Source: Gnetum montanum
Lineage: Eukaryota; Streptophyta; Gnetopsida; Gnetales; Gnetaceae
Assembly: GCA_015680685.1 (NCBI GenBank)
Contig: MNCI01000851.1
Span: 52,153-116,152, forward strand
Length of the DNA stretch: 64,000 nucleotides
Direction: 5' to 3'
Shown: in pieces, positions 36,786 through 48,199 of the stretch
Position numbering within the stretch: the stretch's first letter is position 1
Layout of the letters: the number at the start of each line of letters is the position of its first letter
Notes under the pieces: model-generated
What the model saw: only the letters and a program-made list of their open reading frames with translations
Database searches by the model: none
What the model was told of the DNA's origin: nothing
Position numbers and translations under genes: made by a program

Positions 36786-39148
36786 TGATTGTTAGGACCA
36801 ACTAAGAATTTAGGATTGGGGGCCCTCGTGATATCGAGTTGTTGCGGTTGAGTGGGAATTACTTTGGGCCTTGTTGGAGCGGTTGGTGGTGGAGCTACCG
36901 ACGTAAGAGATGCGGATGGATTTGGAGGATAGTATGGGTATGGAGTGTTTCCCGGAGGAGGAGTCCTAAAATACTCTTGAACTCGGTAGTAATGTGGAGG
37001 GTTTATGTGACCCATAGAGTCACCTAGAGAAACCGGCTGCTGCACATAATATCCATATGGGTCTGGCTACCGGTAAGGGTCCTGTTGTGTTGGCAGTGGC
37101 ATCCCCCATGATTGTGGGTATTGCCACTACTGATGTTATCTAATGGGTTGTGGTGGAGTTCCACTTGGATAGTACGTTAGTGGTTGGTGGAACTTCCTTG
37201 GGTTACCTTGAGGATAAGGTAACCTTTGGGGTGTTTGCCATTGGTTGAGTCTTGGGTTAAGTGCATACACCCTAGACTCCTGTAGATATGAGATAATTGG
37301 GCAAAATCCCTTAGGATGGTCATATTGGCAGATCTCACATCCACCATCATCGTCTATGTCTAAATCCAAAACTTCATCGTAGATAGTAATTTTCCCCTTA
37401 CCCTTGTTATGTGCAGGGCCTAAATCTCTCCGCTTTGTCTTACCTTTGTCACTACTTCATTCCTTCGTAGACTCCTCTACAATTTTCAAGATAGTTTCAA
37501 GTCTAGAGTCTAAGGAATCCCACAGTTGATTTACCTTAGCTGATACTTCAGTTATTAGTTTTTGAATCGGCAAGGTTTTTCTATTCACCAACTCTTCGAG
37601 TGGTGACTGATCCTCCTTATCACAAAATGTTACTCCCTTCTTCCTAACGAAAGGAACATAGTTATATTCTTCCACACTTTCCCTTTTTCGTAGCTCATCT
37701 TCTTCTTTTGCTACTTGTTTCAACAAGCGATGAACTTCATGGGCTCTAAGTTCTGATAGTCTCCCTTAGGCATAAGTCCTAAGGGTTCTCCTCGTTTCAT
37801 GTCTAAGCCCATCTATGATGTGGCAGAGTTGATCCCGCTGCGCGTAACCATGGCTTGGGCAACGATGTAACAATGCATAGTAGTGGCCCATGGCAGCATC
37901 CAAGGGTTCATAACTACCTTGCTTCCATCCTTGGATCTGCTTACACAAATTAGACACTTTGGAGTACGTTTGATACTTATCGTTGAAGAGTTCTAACATT
38001 GTACTCCACCTCCTGATGGTTTTGTGTTCCAAGGATAAGTACCAACTCTCTACTTCCTTGGTGAGTGTCCTGGGAAACAACTTTAGTTTCTGCCACTCGT
38101 TCTCTATGTTTTGCAGGGCATAGGCATCATGGAATGCTTGTAAATGATGTTGCGGATTAGCATTGTATCCCCCTTCAAAACATGGGATATTGTTCATGTC
38201 TAAATGCTTGATCCGACTATCTTTTAAATTCCTTGTTGGAATTCTAATTGCCTCCATTATATTCAGCACGCTTTGGGTGGCAAGTAGGGGCTCTTCATGA
38301 TCATCTCTTTCATGATGCCTGTGATGTCTCCGTTGTTCCCTACTTTCCCTTCGTTCGTGCCCTTGTCCTCTCTCTCGACTTTCCCGTCGAGGTCTCTCAT
38401 TTTGTCTACCACTATCCTTACCGTTGTGCTCATGATGGCTATGCTCAGATGTGGAAGGAGAGGGTGAATGATGTGAAGAAGGAGAAGAAGAGGGAGAACC
38501 ATCGTCATGATGATGTTTCTTGCCTTCTCTTCGGCTGCTACGACCCCAATCATGATGACGATGTAAGTGCCTATCCTTATTATGAGTTGTTGTTCCCTCA
38601 GTGAACAGTTGGTGTTCACGGGGATCAAAACCAAGGTTGTGTATCATGGATCGTAGGTTTTGATACCCTACCTCCTCACCATCGTTAGGAAAGGGAACAT
38701 CATTTGTTAAAGAACCTGTTATAATGGGTTCATCATCTCCTATTTTGCTAAGGAAGTGTGGGCCTTTGCCCTTCAAGAGTGTATGTTGGCTCTTCTAGCT
38801 TGAGTCCCTCATACGTTGTAAAGCTGTGGGATGGTAATCTATCATGTCAAAATTTTCCACAACATATTCAGCGTATAATTTTGTTATGCCAATCTGTGCC
38901 AAAGCACGAAGAAGCATGTTTGGAACTGATCGGTCTGGGGGTAACACGATGTTACTTTGCAAGTCTCTCCAGTGCATTTGTTCATCTTGATGGAGGATAA
39001 AGGTAAAGTCTGGAATATACTCATCAGGATGAGTATAGACTATCCGGTATTGTTGAGGACTTGGCTGATTTCGGTTATGTGTTTTTAATTGTTGACTATT
39101 TTTTGTATTATCCCTAGGCGGGGAATTGCTTTTGTTAGAAGAAGACAT
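36786..39148 (-). pseudogene. Gag of element C, single frame with stops
   Basis: One reading frame from ATG 39148 to the junction at about 36785, broken only by about six stop codons (at 38795, 37766, 37457, 37136 and two just after). Order: N-terminal domain (39148-38795); a His/Ser/Arg/Glu-rich linker (about 38270-38600); a capsid-like domain (37766-38200: HHLQAFHDAYALQNI, LELFNDKYQTY, RCPSHG, IIDGLRHETRR) typical of Athila/Tat gag; a coiled-coil-like part (37457-37726); a knuckle CEICQYDHPKGFC (CX2CX3HX4C, the spacing seen in Athila-type gag); and a Pro/Tyr-rich tail (36731-37045). The tail runs straight into the integrase finger. Confidence 0.85.
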
Positions 39149-39270
39149 TGTTTCTTATCGGTGTGCTAATTTACCGTTATATATAATTTTTCTTTTAATT
39201 AACCCGAAGGTTCGTTTAGGCTCCCAACGATGTGAGTGATATCCTATGTTCTATTCAGCGCACAAAGACT

Positions 39271-39289
39271 TCCCCAGCAACGACGCCTA
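39271..39289 (-). other. Primer-binding site of element C
   Basis: Minus strand TAGGCGTCGTTGCTGGGGA directly inside L7. It differs at a few positions from the tRNA-Asp site TGGCGCCGTTGCCGGGGA. Confidence 0.7.
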
Positions 39290-40125
39290 TGATGAGTGGC
39301 GAGATACCCCTACACTCAACCATACGAATACAAGCATAGCACGCACGATCCGGTCGAACTCTGCAGACTAAGTGCCTACACGCCTCTTGGAACACTTAGG
39401 GTTAATCATTCGTTTTCTTCCCAGACTTACTTGTAGTTGTCATGGTGTATGGTTAAGTAAGCCTGAGGTATATCATTTTTATGATTTTTTATGTTTTTGT
39501 CTCCTATGCTAACAATGTGAAGGGTTGAGAAACTAATTACTAACTCTAACTAATGAACTAAGTCTAAATTACCTAGCGTCACCATTCGTTCCCACTTACC
39601 GTACACACCCTAAATTGATGCAACCGTGGTTACCAAACACTAATTGTTGCTGGGATCACCACGCGTAACGCACGTGCTCGAAGTGGTGATACTGAGGCAC
39701 CTAACTAGGAGAGAAGGGTTGAGAAGGAAAACAGTAAATACTAATAAAGCAATAAATAACAGGTAATAAATAATAGTAATAAAATCCTATTCCATGCACT
39801 GTAAGGTTTATCTAAGAAGCTCGTCTTTATTTTCGTACACAAACTTGTGTTCAGGTACAATGTCTACTCGAATAAAGATCCGTTCACTTTAGGACTTCTA
39901 CTACGGGCAAATGGAAAATATTCTATCTCTGGAGTGATCAATCTGCCAAAGTTTCCCTACTGTATAGCCTAGGATGAGAAAACAAGGGAGAGCTGCCTCT
40001 TATTTATAGATATGACGGCACACTGCGATATCGCGTATGGGATATTGCAGGGGAAGACGCGATATCGCGACTACTGCAATATTGTGTATGCGATATCGTG
40101 GCTTATGCAATATCGCATCCCATCA
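39290..40125 (-). repeat. L7: 5' LTR of element C
   Basis: TGATGAGTGGCGAGATACCCC to CATCCCATCA, 836 bp. Pairs with L6. The U3 array (40024-40118) contains about six GATATC/AATATC units, more than L6. Confidence 0.9.
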
Positions 40126-40357
40126 CCCATTATCCCTAGGAGTAGCATTAGTGTAGGAACACATCATACACCCCACTCTGGACTAAACCATACGTGACAA
40201 AACTAATACTAGTCTAGGTGGGAAGACAATGAATTGCAATCTACAAGTAATTGTCTGGATACCACAACTAGTCTATCTACGGAGTTCGACTGGATCATGT
40301 GTGAAGCGCTCGTATTCGTATGGTTGAGTGTAGGGGTACCTCGCCACTCATCAATAT

Positions 40358-40750
40358 GAAAATACAATAAATACAAGTAAAATCATGAAGAAAAAGTTCA
40401 AACTTTAAGAAAAGACAAAGATCAAGTGAAGCCAAAATAGCTTTTTTGTAGAAGAAGGACCAAAGCCATGTAACTTATATTTAAATTATTATACCACATA
40501 AGACAAGATAGGAAATTCTAGTATTTTTACTTTTATTAAAAGATTGATGGATGGGTGTAATTAGAGAATGGTCCCAATTTCACATGTCTCTTGAATTTCC
40601 AACCTAATTTCTCATAAATTGATTAATGCACACATGTTGTTATAAATGTTTTAATATTCTTTGAAATATAAATCATTGAAATCATGTACATCAATTTTGT
40701 ATAATATCACTTCATAATCTACTAGTATCATTCTCAGTAATGGCACTCAA
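40358..40750 (-). other. Leader of an old gypsy element and flank of compound D
   Basis: No gene. The right end (about 40690-40750) matches the leader next to other 5' LTRs (TTTTGTATAATATCACT against ATTGTGTATAATATAACT near 8475). It ends in a degraded primer site: minus strand TTGAGTGCCATTACTGAGA at 40732-40750. Where D's flank ends and this leader begins is unclear. Confidence 0.45.
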
Positions 40751-42348
40751 TGATGAGGCCCAATAGTCCACCATATTAGTAACAAGCATCACAATAGATT
40801 GTGTCATATTTCATGGATGTTAGTAATATATTATCCTAGGAAGTTATTTGATACATCATCAATTATTGTCTTCTCACTTACACTGGTAGAGGATCTAAAG
40901 TGTATAGTTTAGTCCATAGATAATTATGATATTATGACAACCAAATAACAAGCTAATTAAAAATATAGAAATTAATCATTTAATTTAATTAATAAGAAAG
41001 TGAATCCTATTCTAGAATAATGGCAATGATTATTTGTCTCTAACTTACTGTCACATCCTAGTCATGTACATTAATCATTGAGATTACCAAGCAATATTGC
41101 TACTAGGAAAACCAAGCATTATTGCCATTGGGATTAGCAAGCCAATACAACTTAATGCTTGAAGCTAGATAGAGTGATTAATATGCATAGGAATGTAGTG
41201 ATAAACTATTACATAAAAATTAAATAATAATAAAAGCAAATTCTATGCTAAGTTAGAGTGTTGCAATGAATGGACATCAATCTTGATCTTATTACTATTC
41301 ATTAATTATGTCCAAATACAATCCACTTAAATAAAGCTATAGAAAACTCACTCAAATTCATGTTGTGGGCACTTGACTATTGTTAGAACTTAAGAAAATA
41401 AACTAATAGAGTTTTGGTACTACTGCATTAATGGATGTTAGTAATGTAGTGATGAGTGGCGAGGTACCCCTACACTCAACCATACGAATACGAGCGTAGC
41501 ACGCGCGATCCAGTTGAACTCCACAAACTAAGTGCCTACACACCTTATGGAACACTTAAGGTTAATCATTCGTTGTCTTCCCAGACTTACTTGTAGTTGT
41601 CATGATTGTTTGATTAAGTAAGTTTGAGGTATATGATTTTTATATCTTTTCTGTTTTATCTCCTATGCTATTGAGGTGAAGGATGAAGAGACTAATTCAC
41701 TAACTTTAACTAACTAACTAAGTCTTATTTAACCTAGTGTTAGCATCCGTTCCCACTTACCGTTCACACCCTAAACCAATGCAACCTTGGTTACCAAACA
41801 CTAGTCGTTGTTGGGATCACCAAGCGTAACACACGTGCTCGAAGTGGTTGTATTGAGGCACTTAACTAGGAGAGAAGGGTTGAGAGAGATTTAATAACTA
41901 ATAAAGCATTTAAATAACAAATAGTAAATAAAATCCTAATTAGCCTATTCCATGCACTGCAAGGTTTATCCAAGAAGTTTGTCTTTATTACCGTACACAA
42001 ACTTGTGTTCAGGTACAATATTTGCTCGAATAAAGATCCGTTCACTTTGGAGTTCCTACTGCGGGCACATGGAAATTAATTTATCTCTGGAGAGGTAAAA
42101 CTGCCAGAGTTTCGCTACAGTCTAAGGCTAGGATGAGAAACAAGGGAGAGCTGCCTCTTATTTATAAACTTGGCGATGCACCACGACGCGATATCGCGTG
42201 GGATGCGATATCGCGACGATTGCGATATCATGTCCCATCATGTAGTATGTGAGGAGTATTTATAGATGAAATCACCCCTAATGATATTGCATTTGTGATA
42301 TTGTAAGATAAGCTATGATATCACACTTGAATTTATTACTTTTCATCA
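40751..42348 (-). repeat. L9: old, diverged 5' LTR split by L8
   Basis: Starts TGATGAGGCCCAATAGTCC and shows diverged family blocks (TCTTCTCACTTACACTGGTAG, GTATAGTTTAGTCCATAG). The second part is 42246-42348, with the TATA complement (GTATTTATAG) at about 42256, three GATATC-type units (42280-42323) and the end TTCATCA. It shows that the motif array is ancient in the family. Confidence 0.65.
41450..42240 (-). repeat. L8: solo LTR with perfect target duplication
   Basis: TGATGAGTGGCGAGGTACCCC to TCCCATCA, 791 bp, flanked by TGTAG on both sides (41445-41449, 42241-42245). U3 units at 42186-42232. No internal sequence. Confidence 0.9.
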
Positions 42349-44271
42349 ATTCTAGAGAAAAAACAATCATAAAAAAAATGGTCTAGAAAAGGAGCATCTA
42401 TATGATCTTTTACTTGTAGGATTCTAAAAGGAAATTTTAAAGAATTAAAATCCATCATATCATCAATAAACTCTATCATTTCCTTACTAATAATTATACC
42501 AAGTATAATTCTTCTTATTTGAATGATATAGGAATAAAGAACTAACATTAGGAAGAAAAAGTTTTTTTGTAAAATTGCACTAATATTCTTTTTCGTAAAA
42601 ATATTTTTATACTTAGAGTTTATCTTATAATGTAAATGTCTTTTGAAAAGTGAATCAAAGAACTCATTGTATTTTCATCTTAAGAAATTTATTTGATTTT
42701 GAACACCCCTGATGTGAAATTTAAGAAAAGTGCAATTTCATTTTGAATTTTTTATTGTTCAATTAGATCTAAAGCATCCATGAACATAATAAAATTATAC
42801 ATGCTATGAGTTTTGAAAATGTCATTAGTAAAATTAGCAAGTGGTTTTAGAGACATTTAAAAAAAATCAACCAAGTTTTCAAATGTAATAACCCAATTAT
42901 GTCTAATGTGCTCTAATTTAGGGCAATGTAGGAAAATGTGGTATTCATCTTCAATGATACTTGTATTGTATAATCAGCATACTTATTCCTCATGAGGAAT
43001 TTTGAGCCATCTACCTTTTTTAACTTGAGGATTATGAGATCCCATTTGTGCTTTGCTAATTATGCATTGTAAACAATAAGGAATAACATTATATAAATTG
43101 TTTACCTTTGAATTAAGGCTTCCCTTAATACTATTCAAATATAAGTCTTTTTTTCTTCTAAATTGTTAAAAAGTTTTTAAAACATTTCTTATTTTACCAA
43201 TTTGCAAACTTGATTAGTATGATCATAAATAAAATCTTTAATATTTCATTTATTAAACCATACAAATTTGTCATGAAGCCATCCTTTATCATGGGTTTGC
43301 ATCATCACTTTTTTGAGTATTTATCCAATGAAGGTGTAAAAAGATTATGAGTGTGAATTATAAACTAACAACTAGTTTCAACCTCTAATTTCATCACCTT
43401 TGCTTCAAGAAGCATAATATCATATTATTCTTATCTTTTTACTTTAAATTCATCAAGTAACAAAAGGTTCTAAATTTCTTCTATTTGTTTTTAATATTTA
43501 TTTAATAGAGCAAGGTCCCATACAATAAATTCTTAAAGAATAGTAGGTTAAATAATGACATGATAAATTTATTTTTAGATATCCCAAGCTACAATAGATT
43601 CCTTCATATATTTTCTTTTTAAAATAAATAAGGCTTTCATACCACTTATAACTCTTTGAGCAGTGCATTGATCCCGTTTGTAATTGCAAGAGCATTCTAG
43701 GCCAAGATATTTGGAAGAGAAAATTATATTCACATGTTCATCTTTTATAGTAAAATTGCACATGTTATTATGTATGGCACAAATCATCATTTTTTGTTTT
43801 TTAGATATTAACTTTCATTTGTGAATGCTAACAAAATTCATAAAGAGTTTTAAACATTTGGTGTAATCCTTCCATTGAATTTAAAATTAAGACAACATCA
43901 TCAGTATAGAGTGAGAGTCTAACATGACTGCTAATTGTAATTGAAAATTGAATTGTTATTTTATGCATCCACTCTTCAAGTTCATCAATAAAAAACCCAA
44001 ATAAAGTAGGAGAAATATTGAATACATCTTCACTTAACATGAACAAAAGTATTAATTAAAATTCTTTCTTTCCCATCTATATATTGAATGCATAGCTCTT
44101 TGTAAATAAAATAAAATAATTTGACTATATGCATATCCCAATACATACAACTAACAAGAACCTTAGAAGAATTATATAAGAATATGAATGTTCTACAATC
44201 TCCTTTAGTTGTTTAATCTCCTATTATTTTAGTTTTTGCTATCTCCTTAAGTTAACAATTCTAGTGACATT
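42349..44271 (-). pseudogene. LINE reverse transcriptase (ORF2) relic
   Basis: The frame 43828-44046 reads SPTLFGFFIDELEEWMHK and LYTDDVVLILNSMEGLHQM, the palm motifs of plant non-LTR reverse transcriptases (YxDD as YTDD). It is followed at 43575-43790 by KTKxMIC and FSSKYLGLE, the usual continuation. Downstream pieces to about 42350 read as a broken ORF2 C-terminal half. The 5' part is cut by L10 at 44272. Confidence 0.75.
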
Positions 44272-45054
44272 TGATGAGTCATCATTTGGGTGACCGCGAT
44301 ATCACAGCCTATCTCCTCATCTATAAATAAGAGGTAGACAGATGAGTTTAGAAGCAAGTTTTTAGTCCCTTAGCTAAACTCTTGCAGTTTTCCCTTCTTA
44401 GGGTTAGAATTATTTTCCAGTGTATGCCTACAGTGTGGTGAATGTAATTGTACGACATCCTTTATTCGAGTGTGACGTACTTGGACAAGCACATGACTGG
44501 CAATAAAGATCGAGATTACTTCATCATTGTAGCATTCACTTAGTTGAATTATTTAATTAATTATCATTTACTGCTTTCCTAGTTAATATCTTCTCATCGT
44601 TAAAGTCATGTTAAAACACAGAATGAGTACAACTTGATTACAAGCATTTAAGTGTGACTACTTGGTAACCCAGTAGCGTACCTAGGATCTGTGCTTGGTA
44701 ATCCCAGTGGTAGTCATGCACGAAGTCCAAGATGTGTACTAAATAATCAAGGAACGGATGCTCATCACACTTAGGCTAGTTTAGATTCTCTTACCCTCTC
44801 TCTCCTAGATTAGTTAATATTACTTTCCATTGCCTTCAACAGTAGCATTAGATTAGAAACCACATCATACACCTCACTTTGGACTAAACCATACGTGAGA
44901 AAGCTAATACTAGTCCAAGTGGGAATACAACGAATTGCGACCTAAGGCTAACTATCTAAATGCCACAACTAGTCCATATGCAAAGTTCGATCGGATTGCA
45001 CGTGTAACGCTCGTATTCGTATGGTTGAGTGTAGGGGTACCTCGCCACTCATCA
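44272..45054 (+). repeat. L10: 5' LTR of element E
   Basis: TGATGAGTCATCATTTGGG to CGCCACTCATCA, 783 bp. TATA (CTATAAATAAGAGG) at about 44320. Only one clear palindrome unit (CGCGATATCAC at 44297-44307), the smallest array among the younger copies. The primer site follows at once. Confidence 0.9.
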
Positions 45055-45345
45055 TTGGTGCCGTTGCTAAGGACAGTGCTAGTTATCTAGATTAGTTATA
45101 TCATACAAGGTTGCTGTAAAGGACTTAACGATATATCTTTTAGAAAAAATAATTATTAAAAGTCACATATAAATTCACACAACTTCACAACCATGCCTCT
45201 CCTACAAGATTACGATAATGCCACACTTAGTGAGGAAGTTCATTGGAGAACCAACGAACTATATGATGATGAAGATTAGAGCACAGAACCTGAAGTGGGG
45301 GTTTCTTATAAACATGAAACTTCCTCTTGCGTTTGGATGCAATTG
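45055..45345 (+). mobile_element. Primer site and leader of element E, truncated
   Basis: TTGGTGCCGTTGCTAAGGA (45055-45073) is the best-preserved tRNA-Asp-like site in the window. A gag start-like frame follows (from ATG 45194: MPLLQDYDNATLSEEVHW), stops at 45280, and the element is cut at about 45345 by element F. Confidence 0.65.
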
Positions 45346-45430
45346 TAAAAAATGGTTAAGTATTGACATGCATTTATAGGATTTTTGTTATGTGTCAACA
45401 CATTAGGTTGTGTCAACAGGGATGCATTGA

Positions 45431-46849
45431 CATAGCTATTTGCCAGAATTTTTCACATTTAAAAATTAAGTGTTGGGGAAGAGTTTAAAGATGAAATTAG
45501 AATACAAAGGAAGCCAAAAAGGCCTAGATTGATGACAGATCATGGAAGAGGGCATGAGATTAGGGTAGGAAAGAAGATTTGGAGAAAATTTTATATGCCA
45601 AGGATTGCAAAATTGGATGTTTTTTATGTAAAATTATGGAATAAAATGCAAAATAACTAAGGGATAAGAAGTTTAAAGAGTTCAAATCAAAGAGCATGTA
45701 AGTGGGTCCTCCCTAGATCAAGCTTATGCCATTAATTCCCTTCCATGCCCCCATACCAAGGAATTCGTAGGCATCAAGGATGATTAATGATCATGGACTG
45801 TTAAAAATTCAATCCACACAAGAAATCATCAAGGAATTAAGACATACCAAAAGAAAAACATCAATTAACCATGATAGCAAGCAATGAGGTGGTGGATAAC
45901 AGGCATTGAATAATGGGAGAGGTAGAGGAAATGGAAAAGGAGTCCTACATCCTGATCACATGAAGTCCTTGTGGAACATGTGGTTATTTTGTCCTCATAA
46001 TGTTCCATCCTTAGTCAAAATCAAGTCCATTCACTTCTAGTGACTTTGCATTGGCACATTTAAGCCTTTCAACCCTCAAAAGTTTATGACCACTCCTTAA
46101 GATCATCCACCATTCCAAATAAAGAAGAAAAGAGAAGTAAGAAATTAGGAAAGGCCTTAGTTAGATGGGTGCCTTTAGGCATGGGTAACATTTCTTTCTA
46201 GCTCCATAACTAGTACTTGTAGCCCGTTATTGTATCTAAGAGGCGTGCTTTAAATTTCAATGTTTTTTTTATCATGGAAACCATACCATGCAAAGAAATT
46301 CTTGTTGTTAGTGGTCAGCAATAGGAATGGTGAGGGATTAATGATAATACCCATAAAACTTAAGAAGGTAGCCAAGTACAAAAGGTGATAAGTCTCCTTG
46401 AATCCACACCCTTATCTATTCCACTTGGTTCATTCTAAGTCTGTTAATTATCAAGGTCATGGATTCTTTTATAAGTTGTAGTTAAGAAAGGACCTCCTGC
46501 TTCTAAGACAAAAGAACTCCATGGAGTTGAGTGGAATGGGTGGATGCCATGAGCTCATTAATTGATACGATAAGAAAATAAATTTTCCTTTAATAAATGT
46601 CATAATCCAAAGATAAAATCTAGTTATTAAGCAATCAATCTAGACATGAAGTATAGTTCAATTGAACTTNGTGTAAAACAAAATAGCTAAAAAACCAATG
46701 AGACATCAAAAGATATTGGTATGGATGGCTGTCTTCCCCATGACTAAGTTGGAAGAAGAGGATTCGAAAAATAGAAAATGCTTGGCCATCGTTTGAGGTG
46801 TTCTTGCCACTGGTTACCCTTGATTCCAAGAAAGGTTTGACTTATTGCA
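45431..46849 (-). other. Spacer of element F, no gene; single N at 46670
   Basis: Blocks shared with the spacers of A and C (for example GTGGGTCCTCCCTAGATCAA, GTGACTTTGCATTGGCACAT). No extra-ORF acceptor site was found. The N at 46670 sits where alignment with C jumps, so a local assembly join is possible. Confidence 0.55.
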
Positions 46850-47760
46850 TGTTGATCAATAATCATTTGTTTCGGCTAGTGGGATGGTAAATCATTGTGG
46901 CCCTAGATGGAAAAGTTGTATGAATAATATAAGGTCCTTGCCATAATGTTTGAAATTTTGTATGTTGGGGTACATACACGGGATTCTAGTAGAGAAGCTT
47001 ATCTCCTGGTTGAAATTTAACTTTTCTTATTTTGAGGTCATAACATTGTTTGTTGTGTCCCTTATGTGCTTCATTTATCGATAGGTGTCTAATCAATTTT
47101 TTTCTAGCATATTTAATGTTATTAATCTTTTTCATTGGGCTAGACTCAAATCGAGGTTAAGTGTAGAAGTCGTTGAAAGTGTATGGAGCTCTGCTTGTAT
47201 AGGAAGAGTTGGAAGTTTTCCCTACACTAACTCATAAGGGACATAATAGATAAGAAGTTTCCATGTTGACTAATAAGCCCAAAGAGAATCATTGAGTTTT
47301 GTACTCTAGTCCTTCATATACTTACTAATTGTATGTGTCAGTATCTTTGTTATCTTCCTATTAGTTACCTCTACTTGACTATTAGCTTAGGGATGGTATG
47401 GAATTGTGAGTTTGTGTTCTACCCCTAAGCATTACATAAGTTTTAGAAAAGTGGCACTTATAAAATGTGTTTCATTATCAGAAATTAGTGCCCTTGGAAT
47501 ACCAAACCTGTTTGCCACATTTTTTTGTACAAACTGTGTCATTGTAGAGGATAAGTAGTTGGTGATGGTGGCATCTTTACCCCACTTACTGTAGTAGTAA
47601 ACAGTGATGATGATGTACATATTTGCATTGGACATGGGATTGATGGATCCCATGAAGTCTGTGCCCCAAAGATCAAAAGCCTCAAGTGGTCGAAAACACT
47701 ATTGGGATCCTTCCATTCATGTAGTCATCCCTTTATCTCTTTGTCATCTATCACATGAAT
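46850..47760 (-). pseudogene. Integrase core and C-terminus (element F)
   Basis: 47432-47653 reads MGSINPMSNANMYIIITVYY and ALISDNETHFISATFLKLM; the second Asp is kept and QVEVTN (about 47370) keeps the Glu. The C-terminal end is degraded. The zinc finger lies further right (about 47720-48130) in shattered frames. Confidence 0.8.
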
Positions 47761-48199
47761 GGAAGAATTGATGAACATTCCTAAAGATCATTAGCCAGTA
47801 ATATCCTGTCATGAGGATTTTAATGGTCATCCTTTTCCTAGCATACTAACTCCCACAAGGATCTTCATAAGCATTCTTATGGATTCAAAGTTGATCAGCA
47901 TCAAGTACATGCCATCATACCAAGCCATCAGCACAACTCTTGTACAAGTTGTCTTTGATTTCCATGCAGTGCTTGGCCTAGTGAAGAAACTGTTATTTTT
48001 TCCCTTTTTCCATTCATGTGGCATCTCTTGAGTGAGTAGGTAGAAGAGGATGTGATCATAGTAGTTGGAATGTTTTTGATTTTGAACTTTAGTAGCTTTA
48101 ACAAAGAAGAGTTCATCTAGAAACTAATCAAATAATTATCCTTCATCATCCTTGTTATCCCATCATAACCAAGACAAGTGATTAGCAACCACATTCTTA

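Larger units (their letters stand above)
32839..40125 (-). mobile_element. Element C: almost complete, internally deleted gypsy element nested in L5
   Basis: Two direct LTRs (L6, L7), a tRNA-Asp-like primer site, gag, an integrase joined directly to gag by a deletion, a spacer, a mini-ORF in place of the extra ORF, and a polypurine tract. Flanks TCCAT (32834-32838) and CCCAT (40126-40130) are a 4-of-5 target duplication. Protease, reverse transcriptase and RNase H are absent, so it was non-autonomous or became so. Confidence 0.85.
29201..40353. mobile_element. Compound D: gypsy-derived insertion with inverted LTRs
   Basis: The left LTR (L4) is in minus orientation and the right LTR (L5) in plus orientation. 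Each is bordered on the inside by its own polypurine tract and by the 3' end of the extra ORF, so the two arms form an inverted repeat of about 1.1 kb around a 1.7-kb centre. The outer flanks share ATAT (29197-29200 and 40354-40357). L5 is split by element C. L4 and L5 look near-identical where both are readable. A conventional provirus has direct LTRs, so this arrangement is anomalous. Confidence 0.65.
32198..40353 (+). repeat. L5: right LTR of compound D, split by element C
   Basis: Part one, 32198-32838: TGATGAGTCATCA, six GATATC units (32219-32306) and TATA (CTATAAATAAG) at about 32321. Part two, 40131-40353, resumes with AGTAGCATTAGTGTAGG and ends CGCCACTCATCA. The break is occupied exactly by element C. 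Joined parts give about 864 bp. Confidence 0.85.

Noticed and set aside
46670-46670. Single N as a second contig-overlap duplication
   Set aside because: No duplicated sequence was found on its two sides, so it is recorded only as an ambiguous base or join.
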